Positions 1 to 12,205 are shown, numbered from the stretch's first letter. The stretch: 64,000 bases of DNA from Anthoceros angustus (GCA_010909165.1 MU008170.1:558001-622000), one strand, 5' to 3'. A program made the numbers and translations. The notes: a model not told the origin generated them from the letters alone.

Positions 1-176
1 TTGGTAGCTTCCTAGTTGGACCCTTGACGCCTTCAAAAACTACATGTATTACCTACTCTATTAGTACTTGGTAGCTTTCTAGTTTGGGAGACGCAAAAAG
101 AATTTCAGCTACATGTGGTGCCTACCCTTACTAATTGCATATTTGGTAGAGCTTGTTTTGCATTCTAAAATTAAAA

Positions 177-466
177 GTTTCCTAATTGGGGGAGGCCGCG
201 AGATATAAAAGAGTGAGCCCGCAGTTCATTAGTCACTCTTAGCTCAATTGTCATAGATGCTATTCTTAAGTTTTCATAGAGTACAACATTTTATTTCTTA
301 GAGTACAACAATCTATGTTTAAGAGTATAACACTCTATTTTTAAGAGTACAACCCGTTATTTCTTAGAGTGCAACAATATAGTCTAGCCACCAACGCCCT
401 TTAACCGCTTACACAAGCTCGTGGTTTCTTAGTTGGAGAGAGTTCGTGGGACATAAAAGAGGTAGC
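177..466 (+). promoter_or_regulatory. Duplicated TATA-type promoter module
   Basis: Two similar stretches, about 177-222 and 424-466, each read roughly GTTTCYTARTTGG, then a purine-rich run, then a TATA-like core (TATAAAAG at 204-211, CATAAAAG at 452-459). The second core lies about 90 bp upstream of the ATG at 543, a normal distance for a plant promoter. Between the modules, variants of TTAGAGTACAAC recur about four times (roughly 280-375). The first bases of the window (1-20) are echoed at 67-90. The promoter role is inferred from spacing and sequence only. Confidence 0.45.
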
Positions 467-542
467 TGGTTATGACAAGTGAGAGCTTATCTTACCTTCT
501 CATTAAGCAAAGAGGTTATCTTATATTCTACAAAACATAACC

Positions 543-1790
543 ATGGAGCATCCAAATGAAGGATTTACGCAATTTAAATCTAGTAATGTAATGATTCAAA
601 AAATTCGTGATTCCAAGTATCGTACCTCAAACAATAGTCTTTCTGAATATTCCAAATCTCTTCCATATGTTTTGAATAATGATATCAATACTGAGAACAC
701 GTTTACACAATTGGGATGTCATAATGTATTTCAAGTCATGTCACAAGAGTATTGTATACTAGACAACATTCTTTTTGAACCATATCCAGAACTTCTTCCA
801 TGTGCCTTGGATGATATGAATAATGTAACCCAAGTCTTATCTCAAGAGTATCATATCCGGGATAACATTCTTTTTGAATCATATCTAGAACCTCTTCCAT
901 GTGTTTTGGATGAAGAAATCGATGATGAGAAGAGTTGTTATTGGAGAAATATGACATGTGAAAATCAAAGAGATTCATTGTATGGCATCTTAGGTCTCTT
1001 GCAGGGTATCATGGATGTTTCAAACGGTATGCGGGATAACATTATGTTTGATCCACATGAACCTCTTCCATGTGTTTGGGATGATGATATCAAGAGTAAG
1101 ATAAAATTGACACGATTTGGACTTAATAATGTACCCAAAGTCCTTCCCCAAGATTATCATATGCAAAATAATACTAGTTTTGTATCATATCCAAAATCTC
1201 TTCCAATTGTTTTGGATGAAAAAATCGATGGTGAGAAGAGTTGTGATTTGAGTAATATGACATCTAAAAATGAAGGTAATTCACTGCATGGCATCCTGGG
1301 TCTCCTGCAGGGCATCATGGATGTTTCAAATAGTACACAAGACAATTTTGGGTTTGAATCGTATGATGAACCTCTTTCATGTGCTTTGGATGATGATATC
1401 AATAGTAAGAAAAAAATTACACAATTTGGATCGAATTACGTATCCAGAGTCCTGCCGCAAGAGTATCATATGTGGAACAATAGTGTTGTTGAATCAGATA
1501 CAAAACCTCTTCAAAATGTTTTTGATGGAGATATCAATGATAAAAAGAGTTGTGATCGGGGAAATACAACATCTCCAAATGAAGGTCATACCCTATGTGG
1601 CATCTTGGGTTTTATGCAAGAAATCATGGATGATAATCTAGGTCTTCAATCAGGTATCTCGCGGATAAATAATTCTTCTAGAGTGCAATATGAATCAACA
1701 TTGTTCATAGAGTTTGAAAACTTTGAAGGTATGTATCTGCCAGAGTTTGAAAACTTTGTAGATTTACTAGCTATTGAGATGCACGCATAA
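543..1790 (+). CDS. Unrecognised 415-residue internally repeated protein
   Basis: One open frame of 415 codons without an intron. The ATG sits in a good plant context (AACCATGG) behind a TATA-like core. The protein is built from about three diverged copies of a roughly 102-residue unit. The clearest landmark is GILGLLQGIMDVSN at residues 148-161 and 250-263, with a weaker version at 353-364. Each is preceded by an acidic VLDxxIDxEKSC segment and followed by PLPCVLD-like and QEYHxxxN blocks. There is no signal peptide or membrane segment. The mix of Asn, Asp and Leu suggests a soluble protein. I do not recognise the family. Copies have diverged mainly by substitution while staying in frame, which argues for coding constraint. 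It could be a lineage-specific gene or a product of a mobile element. It has no gene neighbours within 10 kb. Confidence 0.55.
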   Translation: MEHPNEGFTQFKSSNVMIQKIRDSKYRTSNNSLSEYSKSLPYVLNNDINTENTFTQLGCHNVFQVMSQEYCILDNILFEPYPELLPCALDDMNNVTQVLSQEYHIRDNILFESYLEPLPCVLDEEIDDEKSCYWRNMTCENQRDSLYGILGLLQGIMDVSNGMRDNIMFDPHEPLPCVWDDDIKSKIKLTRFGLNNVPKVLPQDYHMQNNTSFVSYPKSLPIVLDEKIDGEKSCDLSNMTSKNEGNSLHGILGLLQGIMDVSNSTQDNFGFESYDEPLSCALDDDINSKKKITQFGSNYVSRVLPQEYHMWNNSVVESDTKPLQNVFDGDINDKKSCDRGNTTSPNEGHTLCGILGFMQEIMDDNLGLQSGISRINNSSRVQYESTLFIEFENFEGMYLPEFENFVDLLAIEMHA

Positions 1791-3058
1791 TACGTGATGG
1801 AATCCAAGATCTTGACTTTATTACAGCTCCTCCCTCGGATGTATAATGTAGTCTCTTAGAGTGGATTCTGAATGAACATAGCATGTAAAGTGTGAAACTT
1901 GGAATATCTATTGGAGTTATCCATTTGTGACCTCAAAATGTATTATGGATTAATATGTTCTTAGAATAATGGAGAGACTTTATGTAGAAAGAAAAGAGAT
2001 GGAAAAAATGTTCTTAGAATACATATAGAATCATCATAACAAATAGGATATTGAAATTTAGATTTGGCATTGAAGTTATCAAGAATGTAACTTACAATAA
2101 CTCATTACCTAGCTTAAATTGTTACTTAATACTTATGTTATATAATTTGTGTTCTTATTTATTTAAAATTTAACCTATACATAATGAAGCAATGAATTTA
2201 ATCGGGGTTATTGTAAATAAAAAGCCAATCACATGGTTTCTGGTGAGGCTTAGCTCTTGTACTTCTCACAAACGCTCCCAGTTGTGTGCAGTGATGGTGA
2301 TCAACCTGTTGATGACATGTTGGCGATGATAGTTGCTTGTTTGACAACTTGGCCACAACGACTGTGTCGACATGAACGGCCATGATTCGCAAGGTCTAGG
2401 CCAAGGTGCGGTTGTTCAACATGGACAAATTGAGCAGGAGGAGCACTATGTGTTTTTCCAGGCCGTCTGAAGCATTCAAAATGACATGTGATTAATTTGT
2501 GTAGAGGTCTCTAAGATGCATTCCTATTAACTTGTTTGCTGGTAGCTGTCAGGTGGCTGTGTATATGAAATGTGTGGAATCAAAATATTCACGCGAGGTT
2601 GTGGACTGCATTAAGGGATGTGCTAACATGTAATGCCCTGATGGCTGTGTTAGTAAAAATGTGATGAACTTAGGGATGCACGTCGTTTCTGACAGTTTGG
2701 CCACACATGACTTGGTGACGAGGAATGGCTCGAATGTGTATGTGCACAACAAGGGCTCGGCCGAGAATCGCTTGTTGAACATGGACAATCAAAGTAGCAT
2801 TGACACCAGCATTCTGCCCTTGTCCCCTTAATTTTGTCCTTGCCATGTGTGGAAGACCACATATACACTAACCCCTCTCTGAAGTGTCGGGATGAACGAT
2901 TTTTTTGTTTTGGGAGTGTTTGTATAGCAAAGTGCTTTGAGAATCGCCTGGGTAAGGTCTTTTATACGAGAATGGTCCTGAGCCCTTGGCATAAATTTTT
3001 TTTTTTTTTTTGAACCTTAGGTTTTCGACCCCGGATAGGTATGTCGGAGATATAGTCC
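1791..3058. other. AT-rich intergenic stretch
   Basis: No coding signal is visible on either strand. The right end carries a run of T at about 2996-3012, which could be the poly-A or poly-T end of an old retroelement. Confidence 0.4.
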
Positions 3059-6000
3059 TTGGGTTTTGGTGATTTTAGAAATAAGAAAGTGTCTATATAT
3101 GTTACGGGTGCCTACATCTTGCCGCGATTCTGTGATCAAGCGGGAGGTAGCCAGTTCCACCAGTGGCGAAGAGCAGGGCGTCTGGGAGGGAGTTTACAAC
3201 CTAGTGGCGGGCGGGCGCAGGCAGTCGGGCGCAGGCGAGGCGGACACACCCGGCCACCGAGTCATAATTTCGAGGCCGGGCGTCGGAGGCGGGCTGCAGC
3301 CAGGCAGCTTCTGGCAGTCTCTGTTATTTGTCTGGTGGGGAGCCCGTCGGTCGGGCGGGCAGCGGTGGCGGAGGAAGGAAACCAGTGGCAGTAGCGAAGG
3401 AGGAAAGAGGCGGGCGCCCAGGGAGTGGAGGAGGCCGAGGGTGGTGTCCCCGACCATGCGAGGTGGGTTCTTTTCTGAAGAAACAAGGAGAAAGGAGATG
3501 GCGCCGGTGCGAAATTCCACCATGCGGTGGCCCAACATGGACCCTTTGGAAGGTGAGGCAGGCCAGTGCGGGTGCAGGTTATGGAAGAAATGGTGTTCTG
3601 ACATCGGCATTGGTGCAAGAGTGCGCCCGGATTGAGAACCAAGTTGCAAGAGGTGGCGAGGAAGGCCATAAGCGGGATTTGGGACTCTTTCGGCGATGTA
3701 TGGCGAAGCATCGGAGGATGGAAGCTTGGTAATTGATCCCCGGAGAAGACCACGAGGCTGCAGTGCGCTCATGAAACTGGAGAAGTGAGGTGAACAATGG
3801 ATGGGTGACTCGCCAACTCGTGTCTGCATTGGTGGGATTAGCCAAGTGGATTTTGTGTTTCTGCGACGGAAGTTGGATCATATGGCGGACCACTTCACGG
3901 TCTTTCTTCATGAGGTGGTTAAAGGTACACAAATCGATTGAGGCGGATGATCTTTGAAAGAGCACTGTGAGGAGGCGAATTTGCTCTCCCTTCCTCGGCC
4001 CTCCTTGATTTCACCTTTTCTAATTCATGTATTCGCATTAGGGTGTCGGGTTGGCGTATGCCCTAGGCTGGAAGCCGGTCGGGGAACTCAAGGTAGAGGA
4101 GGAGGAGTGTAAGGAGGATTAGGGAAGGATTCCAGGTTGGGAATCGCCTCCCTAGAAGATTCGGATGAAGGTGGGGAGGTTTCCAAGGGCAAGAAGCGGA
4201 GGCGGAGCAGTCGTGAAGGAAGGCGGCCCAGCGAAGAGGAACCCTGACCTAGGGTCACCAGTCGAAATCGGCGGAGCAGTGAAGGAGGAGAAAATAAAGG
4301 AAGCGACAAGTTGTGCCCCTCGGGTGCAGGAGGTCGCCGCTAGGAGAGATTGGAGGCGGATGAGGAAGTAGTGGCAAACCAACCCCTAGAAGAAGAGGTT
4401 AGTTTCGATAGCCAAGTCCGGAGACTCGGAACATTTTGGCGACATTTGCCGTCCGGTGAAGTGGAGCAGTGACACCGCTCGCGTCACGAGGTGTTGTGGA
4501 AGGGAATGGGCACGAGGGGTCGGGGTCTGCGAGGCCCGACTTGACCATGGCTCGGGGCAGCGGATCTCCTCGACCGACCATGGCTCTCACAGGAGTGTGC
4601 AGGGGGCCAGGAAAAGTTGCTCAAGGAGAAGTTGGAGAGCCTAGGCGAGAACAAGGTGGCGGAGGCGCGGAGGCAGGAATCTGAGGCGGCCCTATGCAAG
4701 GCAGGGCGGTAAGGGCCATGTCCACCCAGGAGGCCTTAGTGAATCGAGGTCAAGGCGCATGCCACACAATTGAGGAGCTTCAAGATGAGGTCTCATGAGC
4801 CCAGAACAATGGAAACAATGGCGCCTGGAGAAATTCAAGAAGGCGGAGAGATATAGCGAGAGAGATGAAGCTAGGGCGAGTCAAGAGAGAGGTGGCCAAA
4901 CCAAGAAGGCGAGCCACGGCAACATGATGGCAAGCCACCGTGGGGAAACTACCACCACGGTGGCTAAACCGCCACCGTCGCGGAAGGAGGAACCGAGGTG
5001 GGGAAGTCACCAGGAGCTGCGGTGGGGATCCCCATTCGAAGGCGGCCGGCTCGAGGATTGTCCACGGGAGGAGGGTAAGAACCTCTGTGGCCGGCGTATT
5101 GTGCTACGGCGTGGATGAGGATGCTCATGTCACAGCCGCATGGTGGCGGTGCTCACTCTAAATGTATGTGGTTGTTGGGACGGGAGGCGGAAACTATTGG
5201 CTGCACATCTTGACCGCCAGGCGTTTACGATGGTTCTTCGAGCAGGAGGCGGGGCCTACCCCAAGTGGTGATCGAGGAAATGGCGGCGGAGGCAGGCGTG
5301 GAGGGAGGAGCACAGTGTGGGTCAGCGGATAATGAGGGCATAGGGCCTATAGGCGCACGCCCATGGGGAAGGCGAATCGCCAAGAAGGCTGACGATGAGG
5401 TGGAGGTTTTGGGGAGAATCGCTCGGATCGGGCGTGGCGGGAGGCGAGGCGAGGAACCCCCACCCGGCAGAGCTAAGCGGCAACATGACGGAGCCTTGGC
5501 CGAGGCCATCATCATAGGCCGGAGGCTTCTTTTGGGGTAGGGATAGGATGTTTTGAGGGCTGCGGGCTGTAGTTACAGATTGGTAGGAGCGCTCGTGGTA
5601 GTGGGCCATATTTTCTAGACCTTTGGTAGGAGTGTGGAAATCCACGGTGAATGTATAAGAGACCCTTGAGAGTCTCTCTTAACGATTTCGGTGTGAACTT
5701 GGTGTGTTGAAGCTATGCGAGGTTGGTTGGAGCGTCGATCGACATCAAACTCGTTCGATGCACCGCCTTCTCGTCACAAGAAGGCCGGAAGATCCTGGAT
5801 GGTCGAGGCGGAGTGGCCAAGCTCCACGCGGGTGGAAGGTGGCGCAGCGCGTCGGAAGAGGTAGGGTTGCAGCGAAGGTTGAGGCGGGCTGGGAAGGCGA
5901 ATCGCCAAGCGTGAGTTTTCTTTCACGATCTTCTTTCCCAAGCTGCCACCGTGTTTATTCCAGAGGGGGTCTGTGTGGCCCAAGGTGGGGTCTGTGTGGC

Positions 6001-7214
6001 CCAAGAGGGGGTCTGTGTGGCCCAAGGTGGGGTCTGTGTGAGGAGAGGGAGAGAAGATTTATTAGGAAGGGAAGGTCCCGAAAGGGTGGGTGAGTCTTGT
6101 ATGAGGATTGTGCGTGTGGGGAAAATCGGGAAATGATTAGGGAGAGTGGAAGTGAGCGGTGGAATCGCGGGGAACTAGCGGCGGAGTGGCCAAGCTCCAC
6201 GCGGGGTGTGGAAGGTGGCGGCGCACGTCGGAAGAGGTAGGGTTGCGGAAGGTTGGCGGGCTGGGAAGGCGAATCGCCAAGAACGGCGGGGTTTTCTTTC
6301 CGATCTTCTTTCCCAAGCTGCCACCGTGTTTATTCCAAGAGTCATGTGGCCCAAGGAGTGCATGTGGCCCAAGAGGGTGCATGTGGCCCAAGGTGGGGTC
6401 TGCGTGACCTGTGAGGAGGGGGAGAGAAGATTTATTAGGAAGGGGAGGATCCCCGAAAGGGTGGGTGAGTGCGCGCTGTAAGGGATTGTGTGTGCGTGTG
6501 GGGAAAATCGGGAAATGATTAGGGAGAGTGGAAGTGAGCGGTGGAATCGCGGGGAACTAGCGGCGGAGTGAGGCGCCGCGGCACTCGAGGTCGTGGTGCA
6601 TAGCTCCCGGGAGGGATCCGATCGCGGAAATTCCTGGAAGCGAAGTGAGGGTGCATGTAGGCGTGTGTATGCCCATAACCCCCAAGGTCTGCGCCCGAGG
6701 GGTGACAAATAGTCACCCGACGGGGCGTATGGTGGGACCCGCCCGGTGGTTGAACCGACCAGCTGCGGTGGCCGAGTCTCCACGGTGGCGGGTTTTGGGT
6801 ATGGTAGGCGGAGAGGAGGTGGTGATCGATGGGGTAAGTCTAGAATCCATAGTTTTAGAACATCTTGACACAAAACCATTCCCTTGGGATCGAATCCTAG
6901 GACTACAACGACATAGAGGGTAAATGTGGCCTCTTTGCTTCTTCGGATGCAAAAACCCATTCCACACCATGTCATGAAGGCGCATGGGGAATCTAGGCGG
7001 GGGGCCCAGAAAATGGGTTTTGGCAAACGAGTTGAATGTGATGAGTGCGGTCTCTTGGAAGATGATTTGCAGAACAAGTACTCTTTTGCGTGAGCCATGT
7101 GCTAATCGGGGACATTGCAGCGGAAGCGGCCGGCGGCTCTTACAAAGGCCTTACGATTTAGCACCAACCTCTGTCTCTCTCACTCGTTTGGTTTTCTTTA
7201 CAGCACACGCGTAG
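3059..7214. other. GC-rich decayed repeat block, possible retroelement remnant
   Basis: This 4-kb block is much richer in G and C than its flanks, with long overlapping open frames on both strands but no consistent one. Around 4603-4680 a frame reads as a Lys/Glu/Leu coiled coil, and 4795-5040 continues as a basic, glutamine-rich stretch after a frame change. That resembles a decayed gag or LINE ORF1-like protein. At about 5158 a short LNVCG peptide recalls the start of some endonuclease domains, but nothing downstream confirms it. Scattered GGCGG words make the open frames cheap. I call it a dead repeat rather than a gene. Confidence 0.35.
5810..6570. repeat. Two-copy tandem duplication of about 375 bp with inner 22-bp repeats
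   Basis: The sequence from about 5810 recurs from about 6181. Both copies share GCGGAGTGGCCAAGCTCCAC, then a stretch ending in CCAAGCTGCCACCGTGTTTA, a run of short repeats, and a closing segment (GGAAATGATTAGGGAGAGTG at about 6131 and 6512). The inner repeats are roughly 20-22 bp, of the form GTCTGTGTGGCCCAAGGTGG, about four times at 5967-6040 and in an altered TGCATGTGGCCCAAG form at 6347-6400. Confidence 0.75.
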
Positions 7215-8880
7215 CCACTAGCATTGAGTTCATGCTTATGGGATTTGTTTTCTAGTCTTGACGTCCCAAGCATCTTTCTGAGTCACTTAATTTATTGGCA
7301 GGAGCAGTCTAGTAGTTTGGCTCTGTAATCTTTGTCTCCTTGAGATGATTGTTCACTTGTTCATGAATATTCCAACAAATTTTCTTGGCTTCCTTATCTT
7401 TGCCTTTCTGAGGTGGTTGTTTACAAACAAGCCCTATTCAAAGGTAGCTAGTCCAAGAGCTTTCCTTGACTCAAGACAATCCAAGAGCTTTCCTTGAGTC
7501 CCTGATCTTTCTTTCTCTTTCAAAGATGCTTGTCCATAGGCATGCCCTGTTCATGGGCCAATAGCTCTTTCAGCAAGTTGAACCCAATCCACACACCTGC
7601 TCCCCATTAACTAAAGCAGCACGGGCCAAACTGAGAGCTTACGTGAGTATTGAGTAGGTAGACCCTCGGTTCCATCAACTAGGGTCCAATCATCACCTTG
7701 CAAAACTCTCCAACACTGCTCCTCGTCATCCCTTGTTTGATGATGAATGCAAACGCCTTCGTTTTCTCACTCACCAGTATCTACATGTGAAAGTGAGTGC
7801 CTACAAATCCAATGTGCCGTATATCCATTGCATCATTGCAAAAATATATGGCACAAGTCGCAGATGCGGCACATAGAGTTAGGCTGAAAACCTTTCAATA
7901 GATCAATGATAGAATTGCCTCACATGGAGAAAAAACCTCGCACAACAAAAAAGGCAATGATGTGCGCTGGAGTAAGGAGCAAGCTTCGGAAGGAAGAAAT
8001 GACAACTGGTGCGTTGGCGGTGCGACGAAATACTGAAACTTATGTCAACAGCAATGTCATATGACACCAGTAAAACAAATCCAATACGTTACACAAGTTT
8101 GATTCACAAGCTCGTCCTACCTCGTATCTTTATGGCGTAAGAGCACTGTCCCGGCCTCACCACCTTGTACCAGAAGATGATCAGAGTGCCACATCCAATG
8201 ATCACAAATAGATTTGTCAATGTTCGCTGCCATGCTCTCCCAGGTAGCTCATTGCTTCATCTGCATACAAAAAACATTGACAAACATTATAACAGCAAAC
8301 TTCATTCCTTTTCCTGACCCAATTCCATTGACTCTAGCTAGATCACGTGTGTGGCAAGTCCAAAATTTGGCTTGTGTAATGGTGGTTTCTAGTCGCCAAC
8401 AAGGGGTTAGAAGACAAACCTCTTTTCAAGAAGACACTGTCAAATACGAACGTTTTGAGAGCTCTCAACCATGTACTGAGGTTTTGCCGACAGTATTACC
8501 AAAAAATCCAAGTGCAGCTCCCAAAGGAAACCTGCCACCATGATTCCAAAATGTAGCTCATCAAGAAACCAAGGCCCATGCATTTATATGCACATAAAAC
8601 TTGGATGCGTCCTACGTCCGGCACACCAGTCAAAAAAATTCAGCTGCAAGTCGTAGGTAGTGCACATAGAGTAAGTCCGGAAAGCTTTTAATGTTGTATA
8701 CAAAGCAAATGTGTGAACATAATATCATCAAAAAAATGACTTTCAAAAACAATATCGTTGACTTTTTCAAAAATAGTTTTGCTGACTTTAGCATAAGCAA
8801 AATCAAGTAGGAAGTCTCGAGCATTAAACCTCACTTCAAGGAGGCCGGCACACCTAGCTACTATTATGATTTATAAATTT
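7215..8880. other. Intergenic stretch without recognisable genes
   Basis: Nothing coding stands out. A short direct duplication, CCAAGAGCTTTCCTTGA, occurs at about 7454 and 7480. Confidence 0.4.
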
Positions 8881-9028
8881 TTCAAACCACCAAAATCATA
8901 GCATCTCATCCCAAAATGAATCCGCCCTTCGGGTCCTTGAGTCTGGAGTTCTTTTACTAAGAAGTCTATGTGCACTCCCACTGTGAAGGGATAGAAATAA
9001 CTCAAGTGAAAATACGTAATGTAGCGAT

Positions 9029-9960
9029 GCATCGGATGGCTGGCGCATCCTATCCATCACCTCCATCGCACGGGACGTCCAATAAGGTCGGGGTCTCCAA
9101 GAATTGCGCCGGATGTCTGGCGCATTGCTCCAATACACCTCTCTGAAAGTTAAAACTTGGAGAGAATGCTAGAGGTAGGTAGTGTCACTCCACTACGCCG
9201 GATGTTTGGCGTGGTTTATAAAAGTCTGTGTTTAGTCGTGTCGAAGATGGCCTTGGTCAATATATTGCTCCTTCTAGTCTCAAAACTGCGCCGGACGTCC
9301 AGCGCAGTTGCACCTTTGGTTTTGACAGTAGCTCCTTTTGTGTTGTTAGTTACGGCGAACGTCCAGCGCAATATGGCTTTCTAGACTGACATTCTGCAGT
9401 AAGGGGTCAACGGTTAAGACGTCTGAGTACTTTCGGTTGGCCCAGACATTTTATTGGGAGAATGAGCCTAGTGTACACCGTGCTAGGAGCGCGTATCGTG
9501 TGTGAAAGACCTTTCTGCGATTCCCATCACCTATCCAAAATCCTCGAAATCCCTTATCTTTTTGGCCTCAATGTGCGAATCATCTTTGGCTCAAACATGT
9601 CCTTGTGGGTGTTTGAGATAAATCTAGATGGTCAATATCAAGTCTCTACATGCCAAAACAGCTGGTTTTCTTATGTGTGGTGTTTTGCCTTGTTTTCAGG
9701 GGTCTTTTTATGGGTTTTTGAGGCCCAAACCTCTTTCCACGAGACAAACCCCTTTCAGAGGAGACATTGTTCAATATTCGTCATTGTACTCATGCGTTTC
9801 GTTCCCAAGAGATTTATTTCGTGCCTTCCTGTTTGCAAATTACACTCCAATCCTAAGTAACTAACCTGGGGTCAATCCTAATCCTAGAAGGCCTACCTAC
9901 ACAAGGAAACACCACAACGTTCGCTCCTTTCCAAGCCCAACGGCCGGATGTCTGACTTGC
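9029..9960. repeat. Spaced GCGCCGGAYGTCYRGCGC motifs
   Basis: Variants of a nearly palindromic word recur in otherwise unique sequence at about 9029-9050, 9106-9127, 9194-9213, 9288-9311, 9352-9376 and, more weakly, 9941-9960. The first five are spaced 60-95 bp apart. The clearest forms are GCGCCGGATGTCTGGCGC and GCGCCGGACGTCCAGCGC. Regularly spaced degenerate motifs of this kind are known in the subterminal regions of CACTA transposons, but I see no CACTA terminal repeat here. Confidence 0.5.
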
Positions 9961-10302
9961 CATTCAGACTCTGTATCTTTCGGAACGGCCTTCCACCTCT
10001 AGACAGCCAAAACATTGCGTCTAGACTCAGCACCTTCCAGGACGACCTTCCAATGCGATCACGTAATGAGGATTCTTAGGGAAGCCTGACCATGAAGAGG
10101 AATTGGAGCCCGAGACTTGAAGAGGAACTGGAGCTTGTACATGAAGAGCATCCTTCATTTCTTTAGCACTCTTTCTAATAGGCCAGCTATCCCAGCAAGA
10201 CCTCCTATTGGAGCCTGCACATGAACATGATTGGGAGCTTGTGGCTTTTCATAATGCCTCTATTGATTTTGATGGTGTAGTAGAATCGTTGCTACAGTTG
10301 AC

Positions 10303-10734
10303 ATGGATGAATTGCATGCAGGTGGACAATGTATAGAAGTGGAGGCTGATGGTGACCCTAGCATTGCAAATATGGATGAACTCCAAGCACTCCAAGCAGT
10401 GATGGCATTGCAGTCACATAGGGTTTTCCATCACAAAGAGATTGAGGGAAGCAGCCGTGTTGCAAACATCCTGCGCTTGCCTACCATGGAGAAGCTTCTC
10501 ACTACCAACTCTAAGAAGAAGAAGTCCTTTGCACATTCCCAGCTTGTAACAACAGATGAGTGGATTACAATAGACGTAAGGAGGAAGGAGGAAAAGGCTG
10601 GTCTTCTAGAGGAGAAACAAAAGAGGAAGCAAGCTCATATTCAGGAAAGACTAAAAGGGCACCCGGATAAGACTCAGATAGTTAACACCAGGTCTGACTC
10701 TCAATTCCTAGAGTTCTCAATCCATCATATCTAG
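10303..10734 (+). pseudogene. Possible remnant of a pogo-like DDE transposase tail
   Basis: A 143-codon open frame begins MDELHAGG and ends FLEFSIHHI. Its second half contains SQLVTTDEWI followed by a Lys/Glu/Arg-rich helix (RRKEEKAGLLEEKQKRKQ). A TSDEW-like motif followed by a charged helix is common at the C-terminus of pogo/Tigger-type transposases, and that is the only basis for the call. No DDE catalytic region or DNA-binding domain is visible upstream. It could equally be an unrelated small protein. Confidence 0.3.
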
Positions 10735-11224
10735 AGAAAAGGCCGAGTGGTTGCAGCTGAATGGAGAAACGAAAACCCATGGCCAATTCCAAGCAAGGTC
10801 GGGAAGAAACTAGCTATGACAAGGTGGAAAGTTGAAGCAAGGAGGAGTCAGATGCTGTTTTGGCCAACTGAGCTCCAACAAAATTGCAGGGAGCGAACCT
10901 CTCTCCAAAAAGAGGCTGCAATTTTATGCCAAGCCATTAAGCACACCGAGAGAGGAGCAGCGCCTTGCCAAACGGGCAAATCTGCAATGCATGAGGCTCT
11001 TGAGAGCGGCCAGGAAACGAATAGGCCCGTAGCACTTGATGCTGTCCATGGCAAATTTTGGGTCGTACTAAGGCGTGTGTGTGGTGGTATGATGGATGCT
11101 TGGTCATGGTCATGGAGCTCAAGGTGACACTTGTCAAGACCATTATGATGGTAAGAGGAATAGAGGATTTCATGAATCACGGTGGAAAGGCCGGTGTACA
11201 CTGGAGTAGAGTGTTTGTCTCTAT

Positions 11225-11442
11225 GTGTCCAAATGGCTTAGACCAAATGGACAAACATTTATAAGAACTTCGTGATTAAGCATCCTACGCCTACATCGAT
11301 ATTTAGATGGGGTGCCTAAAGGGAGTGGATGTCCTTGGTGCAAGTAGCTTAGGCACACCATGGTATAAGTTGTTAAGTACCAAGTCTCATGACGGAAATT
11401 TGTCCTTAGTGGACTTCAATAAAATTCTTCTTCTTCTTCTTC
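11225..11442 (+). mobile_element. SINE-like dispersed repeat, copy S1
   Basis: A roughly 215-bp element begins GTGTCCAAATGGCTTAG, contains TTAGATGGGGTGCCTAAAGG and CATGGTATAAGTTGTTAAG, and ends in AATAAAATTC followed by a (TTC)n tail. Six copies occur in this window in both orientations (S1-S6). The constant 3' end, short-repeat tail and 5'-truncated copies suggest a non-autonomous retroposon. I cannot point to secure RNA polymerase III boxes. Confidence 0.65.
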
Positions 11443-11566
11443 ATGCGAGAGCCCAAATGTGCGGTTCGCGACGGTCGGTGGCGCTCAAGGTGCCGGCAAG
11501 TGGAGTCAAAGAGGATTTCTTTGAAAACCCACCCAAATTAAAGACTTAAGTACTACATTTAGATGT

Positions 11567-11780
11567 GTGTCCAAATGGCTTAGGCCAAATGGACACACAT
11601 TTATAAGCATGCTTATTAAGCATCTTGCGCTTGGATTGGTACTTAGATGGGGTCCCTAAAGGGAATGGATGCCCTTGGTGCAAGTAGCTTAGGTATACCA
11701 TGGTACAAGTTATTAAGTACCAAGTCCCATGACGGAAATCCGTCCTCAGTGGACTTAAATAAAATTCTTCTTCTTCTTCT
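11567..11780 (+). mobile_element. SINE-like dispersed repeat, copy S2
   Basis: Full-length copy in the same orientation as S1, starting GTGTCCAAATGGCTTAGG and ending in a (TTC)n tail. S1 and S2 are separated by only about 125 bp of unrelated sequence. Confidence 0.65.
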
Positions 11781-12205
11781 ACACATTATGGCGAACCTAA
11801 TGATCATTATTTTATATTATTTTAAATTTATTTTCTATCCATCGGCCTTAACATACCGGGATGTGGCCCGGGTAAATAGGTTCCCATACGGTCAAAGGAG
11901 CGTCAATCATTGGGGGTTTGAGAAGAGTCCAAGTGAAGTGAATGTGAAATGTCCTGGACTCCTCAATGTACGACATACATGAGTGAAGTGAGCAGAAAAT
12001 ACCTGGTTTGACCACAAGGAGCCACGTCCTTCGACACATGACTCACAGCCATTCAACATTGGAGCCTCCTCGGCATTGTAGTCGTGGTTTCCCCGCATTT
12101 GGCTCCTCTGGAACTTGCATGACTGACGAGCGAAAGCTCCTGTTTCTCACTTTCTCCAACCGCTTTCACGATCGTGCAAGCTCCAACTCGATCTAGCCTG
12201 TCAGG

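Noticed and set aside
3194-3829. Overlapping 134- to 211-codon frames on both strands
   Set aside because: Several frames are open at once in GC-rich decayed sequence; none has a start context, splice sites or a recognisable motif.
6175-7098. 307-codon open frame on the minus strand
   Set aside because: It lies across the GC-rich tandem duplication and is open on both strands because of base composition; its translation repeats with the DNA repeat and shows no domain.
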